A DNA stretch of 64,000 nt, taken from Phytoseiulus persimilis. Lineage: Eukaryota; Arthropoda; Arachnida; Mesostigmata; Phytoseiidae. The notes below the pieces were generated by a model. The model saw only the letters and a list, made by a program, of their open reading frames with translations, did no database searches and was not told the origin of the DNA. A program made the translations under genes and the position numbers. Every line of letters starts with the position of its first letter. Position 1 is the stretch's first letter. Shown here piece after piece: positions 37,900 through 50,600 of the stretch. The stretch is from NCBI GenBank assembly GCA_037576195.1, contig CM075102.1, positions 8,432,001 to 8,496,000 of the forward strand, in the 5' to 3' direction.

Positions 37900-40800
37900 G
37901 TAAAGTGCATTCATAAAACGAGACGTGAAGCAGTCTGAGTTCTTTCGTCGCTGGCGGTCTCCACACAGCAGCAGCAGCTTCAGCTGTGAAGAGTCGTAGG
38001 TGAATGAACGAAAACCTCGCGGTGCATACAGGATCGGCCTCAATAAGAGCTCAGTACAGTGCTGATACGCTCCATGGCGTGTTTCGCCATCCCCTGCTGC
38101 TCTCTGGAAACTTCAGGTTATGAATGATGATAATAGTGTTTGCGGATTCAAGTATCGAGTGACGTTTTGAATGCCGAACCTAAGAGGTCCGCGTGAAGGT
38201 GAATCGAGAATTCCATCCATCGACATCGATGAAAACATCCTTGAATCAGGTCGCTTTGCGATCCGGAGACTGGCTCCAACCATAGAGATCATCGATAGCG
38301 CCCCATGTATCCTTGCTATCATAAGCACTGATCTTCAGTTCTAGTCCCATTCCCGGGTGAGGGACCTTTTGAATGGAGTTCCATAATAGGACATGGGGCA
38401 GATATCCTCGAATGGTCGCCTGCGTTGAGCCTGACGCGGTTCTGGCCCCACCTCGGCGAACCTCATACCCAGTGACTCGGAGACGAGCCTGCGAGCAAAA
38501 TGATCCGCAGCTTTTGTTTCCTCGGGATGCCTCGTGGCAAGGTTTTTGCTCTCATCCATTGCTTGCCTTCTGACAGTCGTTTTGACAAGCGTGTGTCCGA
38601 GGCCAACGCTGCCTTCAGGGTGTTTCCACATGCAATGATTTCGGAGGTGAACTTCCGTGCGAATACTTCGAGGCTGTCTAACCTCTTCATGGTAATATCG
38701 GTGATGTTCCTAACTGGAAGGAGTGAATGGAAACACTGCCTTTCTTTTAATACATTTCCTCAGTTCTCCTGCCCGACCAGCCTCGAGTTTCAATACGAGC
38801 CGGGGACCACAGTCGAATTCCGCGTCGTGAACGTGCCGTTGTATTCTGAACAGCCCGCGATGATTATTGGGTTTCTCCGATTCCGGATCCGACTTTTCCG
38901 GCGTTCTAGACCGGCGTAAGCGAATTGAGGCGCAAACAAACCCGAAACTCGGTCATCTCCACGTCGAGAGCTCCATGATTTCGGGCGGGTGTGGCGCGAA
39001 TTCAGTGTCCATAGCGGCGGGTTTATAATTCAAATCGTGAATCTGATTGCTCTAACCTCTCTCGAGAACATCCCAACTAAACAGTCTGACACCGCAGCGG
39101 AATTGAATCAAAGCTTCGGGAGCTGGGACACGCAGGCTCCGTATGATTCGGCATCCTATATCAGCTGGTCAGAAAACGGAATCCGAAATATATCCGCTTG
39201 CGGAATGGAAACGAGTGTTTCAAGTTGTGGCTTGCTCAGAGCAAACCGACCATCCGTTCCCATCTGCTTGAGCTGCAGGTCTGGCTCCTGGAGGCCTTAG
39301 GTGGAGGCGAAATATTAGCGGAATGATTCCCAGAGGCGCTGAGGCTACGCGGGACATCAGAAGATATTCTGACGGGACAGGGAGAAATCCCTCTCGTATG
39401 CATCCGTTCTGTACTAGCTAGGCCGAGGGATTACAAATGACACAGCGATACACTTTGTCTATCGAGCGTGGCGTTCCGCACCGAAAACCTCCTGAGACAT
39501 GTCCTCCGGGAGCGCACCGATCAGCTTTCTCTGACGGACACCACGACTCCGCGTAACATTCGAATCCGCATTTCAGGGAACGCTCTTCCATTCGACCCTG
39601 ACACTGTTCAGGTCTCGTATACGCTCGTGTTCGACATACGCTCGGTTTACGCTCCGTAATCCGTGTTCTCTTTCTCGCATAGACCTTTCTGATGGGAAAC
39701 GCATCGATTGGTTCGATAAGCCTGTCGAAAATACTTCGGCTTCTGCATCACGAAAACACGCGACAAACTTCGTCCTCTAAAAGCATGAGAATATTCGGAG
39801 AAACGGTTTCATCGATTCGGAGCCTCGCAAAGAGATGAACCAGTCGGGAGAAATCTTCGGCGTCGTATTCGGTCGAGAAATTGTAGAAGAGAACCCGCTG
39901 CTGGCGTCGACGCCGTCATCGAGACTTCAAAATCATTCCATCATAATCCAAATTCTAAAACCAGGCGCCGTATTAACTGAGTTTTGTAAGGGAGCGAGCT
40001 TGATCCAAGACATGAGTTGGCACCAGAACGTAGCGGTCGAGTGCGTGGAAGTCAAACAGCTGCGTATAGAAGGGTCCAGGAGCCTGTGGCTGAAAGGGTG
40101 GCCTGAGATAGCGGGCTCCTTCTTAGCTCATGTTCCGAGAACAAGAGTCCGATCGAGCTTCAGCGAGGACTGGGAATCTCCGCCAGAATAGGCGGACGAA
40201 GCTCATGTAGGCGAAGCAAAAGAGGATTCCCCCCGAGGACAACGGCGCGGATGTATGCACGGAGAATGGAAGCCTCTGTTGTGAGGCCTGAAAATCAATG
40301 ACAACCTGAGAAACTCGAGACTCACACTTGTGCGCGGAGAAACTCGAAGTGGCTCTGGGACTCGGGTCTTTTCTTCCGAGTTATCGTTGGGGGAGTCGAG
40401 TAAGAACGGCGGACGTGGATATCGCGAAATCACGCAAGGAACATCTTACAAGCCTCGTTTCACACACGCAGGCCTGCCAAAAAGTTGTTACGAAGCTGAG
40501 AACGATGCGATTTGCAGAAATTACGGGACCTCACCTCATGAAATTACCTCGACCAAGAGGATCAAAAGGAGTCGGAAAAAATAAGCGGACATTTTGTTCA
40601 GATATGAGTAATATCCCTCAGAGTCAGGTTTCGGCCATGCTCTGCGGGAAGCAAGAATTCGTTGTCGACTACGAAACTGAATGAATGTAAGACGACGATC
40701 ATTCAACCTCCGTGAACCACATGATTGCAGGTATTCACCCACGTTCTGCCTCATCCTTTGCGAACATCCTTGGCAGAAATCTTGGAGGCATACACTCGTA

Positions 40801-40967
40801 TCACCGAATCCGGCAACACCTGATCAGAGATGTACGCCGCGGGTGTTTCCGACGGTGGTGGGCTAGAAAACACACAGCGGCGACGCTCGCCACGGCGAAC
40901 AGTGGCGGACCGGAAGTGTCGCGGCGCGTCATGGCGCGCTGGGAAATCCGGTCCCTGAATAACTAAT

Positions 40968-41094
40968 GAATCGATTGATTGTCAACCATTCCCCGGAATC
41001 GACTGTCAACCATTCCTCGAAATCAATTGTCAAACATTTCTCGAAATTGATTGTCAATCATTCCTCAAAGCCGCTCCTCAACCATTCGTCGACC
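40968..41094 (+). repeat. 24-bp minisatellite, about five units
   Basis: Units of about 24 bp resembling ATTGTCAACCATTCCTCGAA recur with some divergence from the sequence GATTGTCAACC near 40977 onward. Because 24 is a multiple of three, one frame reads as an octapeptide repeat of the form IVNHSSKS in an ORF (40966-41271). The ORF has no other recognisable feature and I do not call it a gene. Confidence 0.8.
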
Positions 41095-41505
41095 ATGCAC
41101 GTTGGGCCATGTGTGAAAAGCTTTTTTCGCAGAATTGTGTGTTCGAAACTAGGTTCAGAACCCGTCCAATATTTCTCGACTATCACGCGAATATCGTCAA
41201 ATTCGTCTGTCCAGAACGGACCACTCATAAGACTCCGTCTCCATGAACATGTCGTTCAAACCTTCAGCTGAGAGCGTGACATTTCGAATTCATGACACAT
41301 CTGTTATGCCGACGTTTGTGGGTGATCACTGAGAACTGAATCTCTGTAGGTGGTGCCCGACGCCGGAATTCACGCTTCGAAGTATCAATGAAATCAAAAG
41401 TGGGATAGGAGAAAATATACGTAGCCGTGAATTCCCTTTCTATCGTGATTTGTCTGAGCAACATTGGGATTCGGGCCCGAATCCATCAATCGCCGCCATG
41501 AAAAC

Positions 41506-41608
41506 AATACGGCGGCGGCGCAGCGCCGCGCGCCAAGGAGTTGGCAGCGCCTCGCGGCGCGCTGTCTGGCTCGGCGCGCCGAAGCGCCGGTGAATCCGTC
41601 ACGCGGCG
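41506..41608. other. Small GC-rich island with nested GGCGCGCC-type palindromes
   Basis: About 100 bp of very high GC with many CpG and GCGC motifs, including GGCGCAGCGCC, CGCGGCGCGC and GGCGCGCC. Surrounding sequence is near 50 percent GC. No ORF or exon is supported here. Confidence 0.6.
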
Positions 41609-44600
41609 CACAGCCCTCCATCTGACTCGCCCACTTCATGGATGAGAAAACTGAGCGTTGGAACTCTGTGGAAACAATTAGAGTGAGATTCTTCGTTGCT
41701 CTCTTTCGATGTTTCCGCCTCGACCAAGATCAAGTTATCCGCGCGTATGCCCTGTTTTCGGAGACGCGCCTCCTCGCCAATTTGATTCATGAAGGAGCCA
41801 TTGCTTACAGTCAAAACTTTCCTGTCTTCTCTCATGACGCTGGAGAATTTTCTCGGCGCTTTTCTCGAAGTTCTCCGACCGTCATGCCCCTCGCTCGAAG
41901 TTACGTCCGGGAGGGGATTTCTCAGAGCCTTCTCGGAGGCGGAGTTTGGCCACCGAACAGGACATGCGAATAATAAGTGGGAATCGCTGAAAATCACAGA
42001 GCCAGGTAAAGAAGCACAGGTTGGGTCTTAGGCCAGAAATTATTCACGTGAACAGAAATTCCAGATCCTGAAAAATGGTTCCTGAGGGACGGGAACGTTG
42101 ACACGCGAGAATGTGCTCAAGGAAGACCGGAGAAGGGAGACGAAGGTTTTCAAGCCAGTATGTCGAAACTTGTGGACGGACTCATTCAGGGAGCATATTC
42201 CGGAATTGCAGTCTGCCCGCTCACATCCTGACCGTTCGTTGATCACAAGGAACGTCCGACATTTGTGGCACGGAGAAGCCATTAGTGGTTACTGTGATCC
42301 GAGGGGACAGCAGGAGGACCCGTGAGTTGCTTCAAGTGTGTTCAAGAGAGCACGGGTGAGGTTCCCTCCATGGAGATCAGGGAAGCATGGGCATTTGTGA
42401 ATTTGCGGCACCATGCTCGAACTTCCGGGCTCAAGACATCATTATTTTCGAGCTCGGGACACGCTCCCATTTCGGCGCTCCGTTAGAAAGAAAGCTCCAA
42501 AGTTCTCGAACGAACGGAATCCCTTCCGAACTACAGGCAAATGGTTTCGAAATTCGATATCTCAAGGACAAAACTTCGGCCCGTACAATCGCGACAGAAA
42601 TCTCGGGTTATGTGTCTGGAATTTCGAGGCACGGATTTCGAGTGTACTCGGACTCCAATACCTGGAGCGATTTTGTCCGTGGGACTGTATCCGTTGAGTG
42701 CCGGATTTGGGTATGGAGCGTTGCTGCGGAAGTACGGCTGCACAGGCGTATTCTCAGCCGTCGGGGAATCTGTGGCTGGAACTCAGCCAGAAAAAAAGGT
42801 GATCCTCCCAGGCTTTGTATAGCACATGGTTATTTTCATTGACATCGTTCGGGGACAGGTCTTGAATACCGATCTCGTGAATAATGTTGGAGGGCAGTTC
42901 ATGCCGTTTCCCGGACAGCGGCAGTGTGTCAGACAGGGGGATTTGTGTTCAATCAGGAAACAGCATTTCAAGGTAAATAAAACCAGTCATTCTCGGGTCA
43001 AAAACTCGTCGTGTAATATTCTGTTCGGTCTGGGAACATCTTCGTGGCTGCGGCTCAACTCGTTCGATGCTTACGGTTTGATCCTCGTTCGTCGAATTCA
43101 GAGAATCGAACCGACGAGCAAGGGAGATCGGTTCGTTACAACGAGCTGGCTTCCCAATTCTCCTGGTCTGTATCGAAAGTTCGTGTAGGTGGAATGTATC
43201 GTGGGATTCGGGCTCTGTGGAGTCTCGGGGCCCATCATGGCGGCGATATTGTCGCCATCTGTGAACTGAACTGCGGTGGCAGAGTATCAACGGGAAAAGA
43301 GGCAATGCGAGTATAACCAACAACGGCCACAAATCCGTCCTCGTGACTGAGGTAACCACCAGCGTTTCCCATTGTAGCAAGAGCGATCTTTCAGCCTGAT
43401 TCCCTGAGAGGACAATCCCTGTTTATCCACCTTGGGACGGAGCACGAGGACGAATAATTCGTAAACTGACCCACACGAAACATCTCGGGACCCACTCATG
43501 ATCGCGATGCGAAGTTTTTCCTGTTCCCTCCAAATGAATTGATACAATATCGAACCGTCAGTCAGGACTAGGGGTCGCAGACTCGTGAGGAGTAGAATCC
43601 TGTATTCGCAGCCAGATTCGTGTTTGTGCTGATATTCTTCGAATTATTCGAGGTCGTAAGCCGAGCATCGATCAGGCATCGCCGTGTCTGCAAAATTTCG
43701 AGTGTCCACCCGCCTGTCCGCAGTCTCGTGAGGCGCCGTTGGATGACGTTCGTCGAAGGCCGATTACAATCGAGAGCGATTCAAGGGGGAAAGGTCACAA
43801 TACAGTCAAATTACTAGACTGAGATCCGGATTCTCACAGCTTTGTGAGCCAGAACAAGTCAGGACAGGCTGAGCCCGGGGAAGTCTATCCCGGAGCGAGA
43901 CAGAAGTATCTGCTTCCGGAGGAGCCTGGCAATCCATCGAGTCCAATTAACGTCAGCCTCCGATTCTGGTCATCACTAGCTCAGAATCAGAGATTCCGGA
44001 ATTCGACCTCCTGTCAGTAATAACTCGCTTTGACCGAGCGATCCCATATTCACCACAGCACCTCTCCATATGAGGTGACGCGCATTCAAAGTAAATAGTT
44101 TCAATCCCCTGTAGGGCCACGCAGCAGGATTTGAACTCCGGCGATTTGATGCGAAAGTTCGTCGAGCGCCGCTCAGAAAACACTTCTTGGGCACGCCGCC
44201 GCACTCGCACAAGCATCGATCTCCTGCTTGCACTATCCCAGGCAATAGCGGGATCTGAAGAGAGGATCTCGGGGAACGAATGGAGATATAGATCTTGAAA
44301 GGTCCCCTCAAGTTTTTCTGAGTTTGTTTTCACCAGCTCCTTCACTTTAGGAGAGGGAGTTATTGTCCTCAGATCTCTCGTTCAGCCTCGGATCTTTCCG
44401 GGTGGAAGAATAGGTCCAGGAATCGCCATATGATGCATGTAGACACTGTAACAGAGGAATAATCCCAGTCTGGAGAGGTCCTCCTACATCGGAGGGCCCC
44501 CGCAGCGAGCCCGTTAATTCACGGACGAATCCTCGTTGCTCGAGTCCCGGTCGGTCATATGCTCGGTCAGGATATGTCTCGCCCGTATTCTCTCATTTTC

Positions 44601-47600
44601 AGGAGGGGAGATGCTACAAGTCGACGTCACTTGCAGAGCCCATTCGACCTCGCTCGATGCACCCTGAAAGTTTTCGCGGATTCCGACCACCACGAGGAGC
44701 GGACCTCAACTCACGAACCTCTCTCCTTGAGAGTCCTGTGCTGATGCTCAGAGCAGCCGCGGCCGACCCTTCTAGCACGGAGTTTTCTGGCTCTGAAGGC
44801 TCTGAACCGTACCTACTTCACCCTGATTCAACACCAAGAAACCTGAGATGGAAGAAGAAAACTTAAGGCGATGGGAGAACAATCGAATGTGATCTGTGAA
44901 CGCGAAACGATTCAACCCCAAAATGGAAGCAAACCAATGTGCATGTGTAAGATCCGAGAAATCCAAATCCAAATGAATTTATCGGGGGAAAAATTTTGCA
45001 TGATCAAGCCCGGTCCTGTCACTTAATCGGACTGCTTTGGAACAGCTCATCAACTGCTCGTTTGACGAAGGCACCAGGCTGTCGTTCGCATACTACGGGA
45101 GAAAAGCGGTGATCGTCGGAGTCTCATTCCGAGAATTTAGTTTTCAGCCACTCAGCTTGCCTATTCTTAGCCGATGTTTGAGGAATAAGACGCCGAATCA
45201 AACCCACCGAGAACGTAAATATGTCACAGAGTATAGTGTCCTTACAAGAGTTCTAGCCCTCTACCGATAAGAGTCCCACCTATCTACGATTTGACTAGAA
45301 GTTTCTCTCTCCGTTGAATAACCTCGGCAGCGGAATTTGAATCTTTCAAAGCCTTCTTTTAGAATGAGCGTTAAAGGAGACGAGCATTCTGGGGAACGAG
45401 CGACGGTGAGGCCCTCCTGCTCAACCTTTCCACGCGTCGGGTGGGTTTGCTCGCTATGCGCCCCCCCCCCGGGCCAGAATCTAGATGTCGGGAGAGAGAG
45501 CGACCCAGAGGTGTCACGGCCAAAAACGAGGGACATATCGAGTGTTTCTGCCTGTCTTTGCCACGTATGCTTCGTGACACTGCCTCCGGCTCCTGTCGTT
45601 GTTCCTCGGGAATGTCGTGACCCTGGCGCTTCATTTTTGGAACGCCATCTGATGGTGAAAGAACCTCAGGAGGAGGGAGGGGGGGAACAACACATCATAG
45701 ATCTTGAGAACTGCCATCACTCTAGAACCTGGTATTTGACGCAGTTATTTTTGAGAATCTGTCATCTCAGCCTTTCTTGGCGTCTTCGTTGGATGAGTCG
45801 TCTGTGAAAAGGTCTGAGTGAGTCGAGAGTATCATTCAAACAGGATTCAAGCGTTGGTATAATAAGGACAATATCATCAATCGAGCACAGCGTATTTCTC
45901 TTCAACGAAGACGTGTCCTCTAGGATCCGGTGAATTCAATTTTGCCGTAGCTGACCTTCGCTCAATGGTTGATGAGCGTTCACGGCACCTCGGATCTCGA
46001 TCAGGAACGACTTCATGGATTCGATCATATTGAATCATTCTTGAAGTCGAGCACTGCGATAACTACGAACTCTCCCCAGACGCACTTTTTGCGCCCACTC
46101 ATCCAAAGGGCATGGGGAAGCTGACGGCAACAAGATCAGTGGGTGATGCCACTGTAGAGCTCTTGCCACCGTCTTCATGACACCTATGGAAGCTTCGATC
46201 GGGATGAGTAGCAGACTCGCGTTCCACTGATAGCGAGTTAATCCCATCCAAAGTTTCTCTGCGCTGTGGAATCCCGGACATGATGGAAATATGATCCATT
46301 TGGCCGAACCCAGGAATTGTCATAAGCTCGAATGATTGACATCACGAATACTTCCAAAAGGAAGCGATGAACCCTCCGAGTTTTTGATCTGAGCACAAGA
46401 CGACCCATAACTTGAAGGAGGGCGTGTTCGCGCTGACAAGCTCGACGTCGCCGAGAACCACGTTTTTCTTGGGACAGATAAGAAGCCGACTCCGGATGGA
46501 TTTCCGGCTCGATTATCCAAAAGCGCTGCTTCGAGAAATGGCTCCGTGGTGAGCGTAGCGTCTCTACCTCCAAATCCGTTTCGGAAAAGTCTATGGGTCC
46601 ATCCTCGACATACACTGGGGAACATCTCATCCTAGCAACAAATACTTTGCGGCAGTTCTGCGAGACTAACTCCAGCAATTGACCAGTGAATTAGGTCCAC
46701 CGATCGCGGACAACGATGTTTGTCGTATCGCGCCCCAGACCTCCCTGCTGAATCCACTTACTCTCTCTCTCGTACAAACCTACGCAATACTTCCATGCCG
46801 GAAAATGTGTCGCGGCAAGAGGATGAGAGTGGAAAAGGGGGAGGTAACGAGTCCGAGTTTTCAGGCTGTTCCACAAGGCATACCGAAAACACCCCGCAGC
46901 CGCACATCACGGCGAATGAGAACATCCTCTGAACCATTGGCTTCATTTAAAAACCGTGATCTTGTCCCGGGGACCGTTCTCCGTTCAGTCAATGATGACC
47001 AATCTTTTCCGCGGAGACTGGCGAACTCGAAGGAGACCTGGCGCAGCTACCGCTCGACAATGAACCTTGGAACAGCATCATGTGATACGGTCAAAATGCC
47101 TTTTAATCTCCCAAGGGTAGGAATCGGGGCGCATCAACAACACTGACATCCTTCCAGCGCGACCACGCGAAAATTGAATGAGGGGAACTGACCTCTGAAC
47201 GACAAGTCGAGTGAGGAGCCGTTTGTGGGAAGCCCACGTCGTGCATGGTCGTACCGAGTCACCGGGGGGGGGGGGCAACAGAAACAATCCGCAGATCAGG
47301 CTGGAGGCTTCTCTCAGGAGTCCTGTCTGCAAGTTCACAGAAAGAGTTTCCGCGCCGGCAATAATGGAGAACGATATGCTCCTCGGAAGGGTTTCTCCTG
47401 TGTCATCTAACTGCGACGCAAACAGGACCTCTTCGCCCGGCTCCTGGGAGAAGGCACACCTTTTGAAGCCGATTTTACTCGATTTGGAGCCAGCCTCTGA
47501 ATCGGAAATCCACAGCAGCAACCCCCTCTCTTTGGATAGATGGTCGAGTTTGGTGAAATTCTTCGTCTCTGGACGGAGTTCCCGAGCTCTCGTCAATGGA

Positions 47601-50600
47601 GCGCTTCCTCCAAGGAGTAGAGCATAGCCAGTTTGCTCGGAGGGCATCGCTCTCGGTGATTTGGTACGGGTGTTTCTATTTATAATCGAATTCCATATTG
47701 TCCGTATCCGCTAAGAACGTCGAGCTGAGAATGTACGCGTGTGATACTGAATCGTATGCCCGGGAGTCTCTTATTCAGGTACGGTGAGCATTTCGAGCCG
47801 CGATTCACCGATTTTTCCTGTAAACTGAGTCCCACAACGGGTACGCGTCCATTAGTGAGCTGATGGTCATGCACTGCGGCTGGAATAATCAACCACATCC
47901 CCTCTCCATTTCAGGAGTGGAAATACCAAGCATCTCGCAACTATCGTGACCAGAGCCCCTGCTACCAAGCATTATTTATCTACCACTCCAAAGATCCCAT
48001 GGGGGTCGGCAAGGAAATTGACGAATGATGCCCGGGAGCACGGGTTCTCCACGGGAGTTCCACTGCACAGTCCCGTGACGCCAACAAGGCCGTAAACAGA
48101 CAGATGGATCCGAATCTATGTCCTCCAAGGCCCTTTGGCCGATGACCGCTTAGGACTCATATCCTACTTCTTCTGAGGAACGAGGCCCCTTTCAGGTACC
48201 CGGACCTGAAGCAGGACAAAGTGCGGCCACAACGTGTCCAACACATGTCCGCAAAAGAGTCCCTCTCGAGTGTGGTGTGGTGTTGATGGTGGGCCGCATG
48301 ATTTAATCGCAACCGTGGTCGAGATAGACTGCGAACCGCTCCGGAGGATTGCCAGACGATCGAACTTTCACTATGCATCGGTCGAGGCAGCCCGAATTAG
48401 GCAACTGAAATCATCCTAAATTCATGGCCATTACGCGAATAGTGTAGCGAATAGAACACCTGTTTCTCTGGAGAGCGCCCCGCTACCTGGAGGATGAATC
48501 ACCATCGTCCGTTATTTCAAATCGGATGGAGCGAATAACCTCCATATCAGCCAGCAACCAGACTAATTCTTCTCCGAGGAGATGGCCAGAAATGAACACG
48601 GGCGCGGCCGAATTTTTCCCGCGGACGGCACAGAAGCATGTTCTCGGCCAAGAAACTCAACTTCGGGGGTATGTGGCTGACAGCCAGAGATTCACGGGGG
48701 TTTGGCTACTAGAAAAGAACGATGTTGATACGCGAGGAATGATTATTCAATTATTATTCAGATAGAGAACTTATCAGATTACGGGCTTGGCAGATAACTT
48801 TCTCAGTTCCGTGGCCTACCGTTCATTGAATCCAAACCATCGGATTCTCTGAAAGAAAAGGCAGCGTCAGCCTCCTCCCCTTTGCACTCTTGGAAAGTTG
48901 AGAGCGGAAGTGAGTATTCGGTCTAACGGCCGACTCCCAGATGGATCTGCATGTGATCCGACAGGGAAGTTGTCAACAAAATTCTTCAGCTATAATCGGC
49001 ACAGAATTTCGATGCGCTGTGGAGTTTTGAGCGTTCTGCTGGCGCCGACGTGCCTGCGACCCCATTTACTTTCGCTGCTGACTCAGATGAGGAGCATCTC
49101 TCGGCGTAATCTTGTTCAGCGTTCGGGACGAAACCCGATTCGACTTTTGTCACCAGGTCGAGATCCTGGCCCTCTCCTTTTCCAGCTGAGAGTGCCTCGA
49201 ACCAACTTCGGTGCCTCGTAGTGATTTTCGTCTCGAACAGGTTGCTGAGGCACCGCGCGTCAGGTGCGGGAAAGTGGCCTCCACCAAGTGCGGCAATGAG
49301 AAGGATGCACTGCCTCGGCTAACGCGGTTCGTTCCAAGATCAACCCAGATCTCATCCCATAAGATCGTGGAAGAAAACATGGCGAAACACTGGCATCGAA
49401 TCAGAACATGCACAATCCACAAACGCAGTGAAGAATCCTATTCCAGGAAAACAGGCTCAGCGAAATCATTTGATGTCGCTCCCTGCAACCCCGACGGTCG
49501 CATCCAAGATTACGCCTTCTGCTTACTTTCCGGTCTCCGCAAGCGAGGTAATAGTAGGTTCTCTGCATCCGTTGCTCTCCTGGAGCATATGCCTGGTAGT
49601 TCAGAGTTCGAACTCTACATTCGTTGTTCATTTCGAGGGCGTTGAAGCGCATGATCTCGTTCAACTTTGCATCCCCTCAAAAGGAAAGTTGGATAGTCAG
49701 ACACGAAACTCATTGAAACAATGTTGGCGTCGAGAATATAAGCATACAGGGTGGCGAGATCAGGTCGACGATTTGTGTTCCCGTTTTTCTCTTAGGTGTC
49801 ATTCCGAGCCTCGGAATTTCTCTTCTTGATGTAGGGCTGTCGATCTGATGGAGTGGTTCCCGGTCGGTTCCCCCGAACCGAAACCAACAGATATCGCCCG
49901 AGGACAGGTGCTGCGAGATCGCTGAAACTCAGCCAGTGACGCTTCTGTATTTTCTGGAAGAACTGCTCCCCGGGCAACAAGTCGCGTGCAAAAGTTGCGG
50001 ATCTTCATCCCATTTAAGCGATCAGACATTTTCCGTTCGATTTCTATTTCGTAAAAATTCGACCTTCCTGGCGATTCGGGACGGCACGTGACAAACTCGC
50101 TCTTGACCTTATCTACTAGATGCACAGTTCTTGAGATCCGAGAGGAAACTACCCTGTCGCCAAAGGAGCGCTTCCGGAAACCTCTTTGAGATCGGAAAAT
50201 GATACAAGTTCGAAAGGGCTTAGTCAGAGTTCGATACCAAGCGCCAAAGAGTTCATGAGGTCTGCCTCGAGCATGGTGTGTATCTTTCGGGACCGCCGGA
50301 GGGGCCATGAATGGTACTCTTGGTTCCAAGAAGCAGAGTTCCGTCTCAGGTTTGACAGATTGTCTCCCAGTTGATTCCTGACTCTCCGATGCTTGGGAAG
50401 GCTGCTTTCGTTTCCCCTGAACTATTCCGATTCTTCAGTTGATTTATTGCCGAGCTCTTCGTAACTCTCCCGGGTTCATCATATCGGAACCTGAAATTGA
50501 ATTTCAAATTGTATTTCACGAGCTCTTATCGTCGCGAAATTCTCTACGACAGATTCGAAATTTGGCAGCCCCGATTGGTCTTCCTCAACGCCGAGGAGGG

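Noticed and set aside
44520-44570. TCGAGTCCC sequence resembling a tRNA T-arm
   Set aside because: No matching acceptor, D-arm or anticodon arm at the right spacing.
46035-46678. Minus-strand ORFs considered as BEL/Pao retrotransposon fragments
   Set aside because: The expected motifs (LHGFADAS-type RNase H, zinc-binding integrase) could not be aligned.
47078-47647. 189-codon minus-strand ORF, considered as a transposon gene
   Set aside because: No protease, reverse transcriptase, integrase or DDE signature, and the plus strand is also open for 138 codons.
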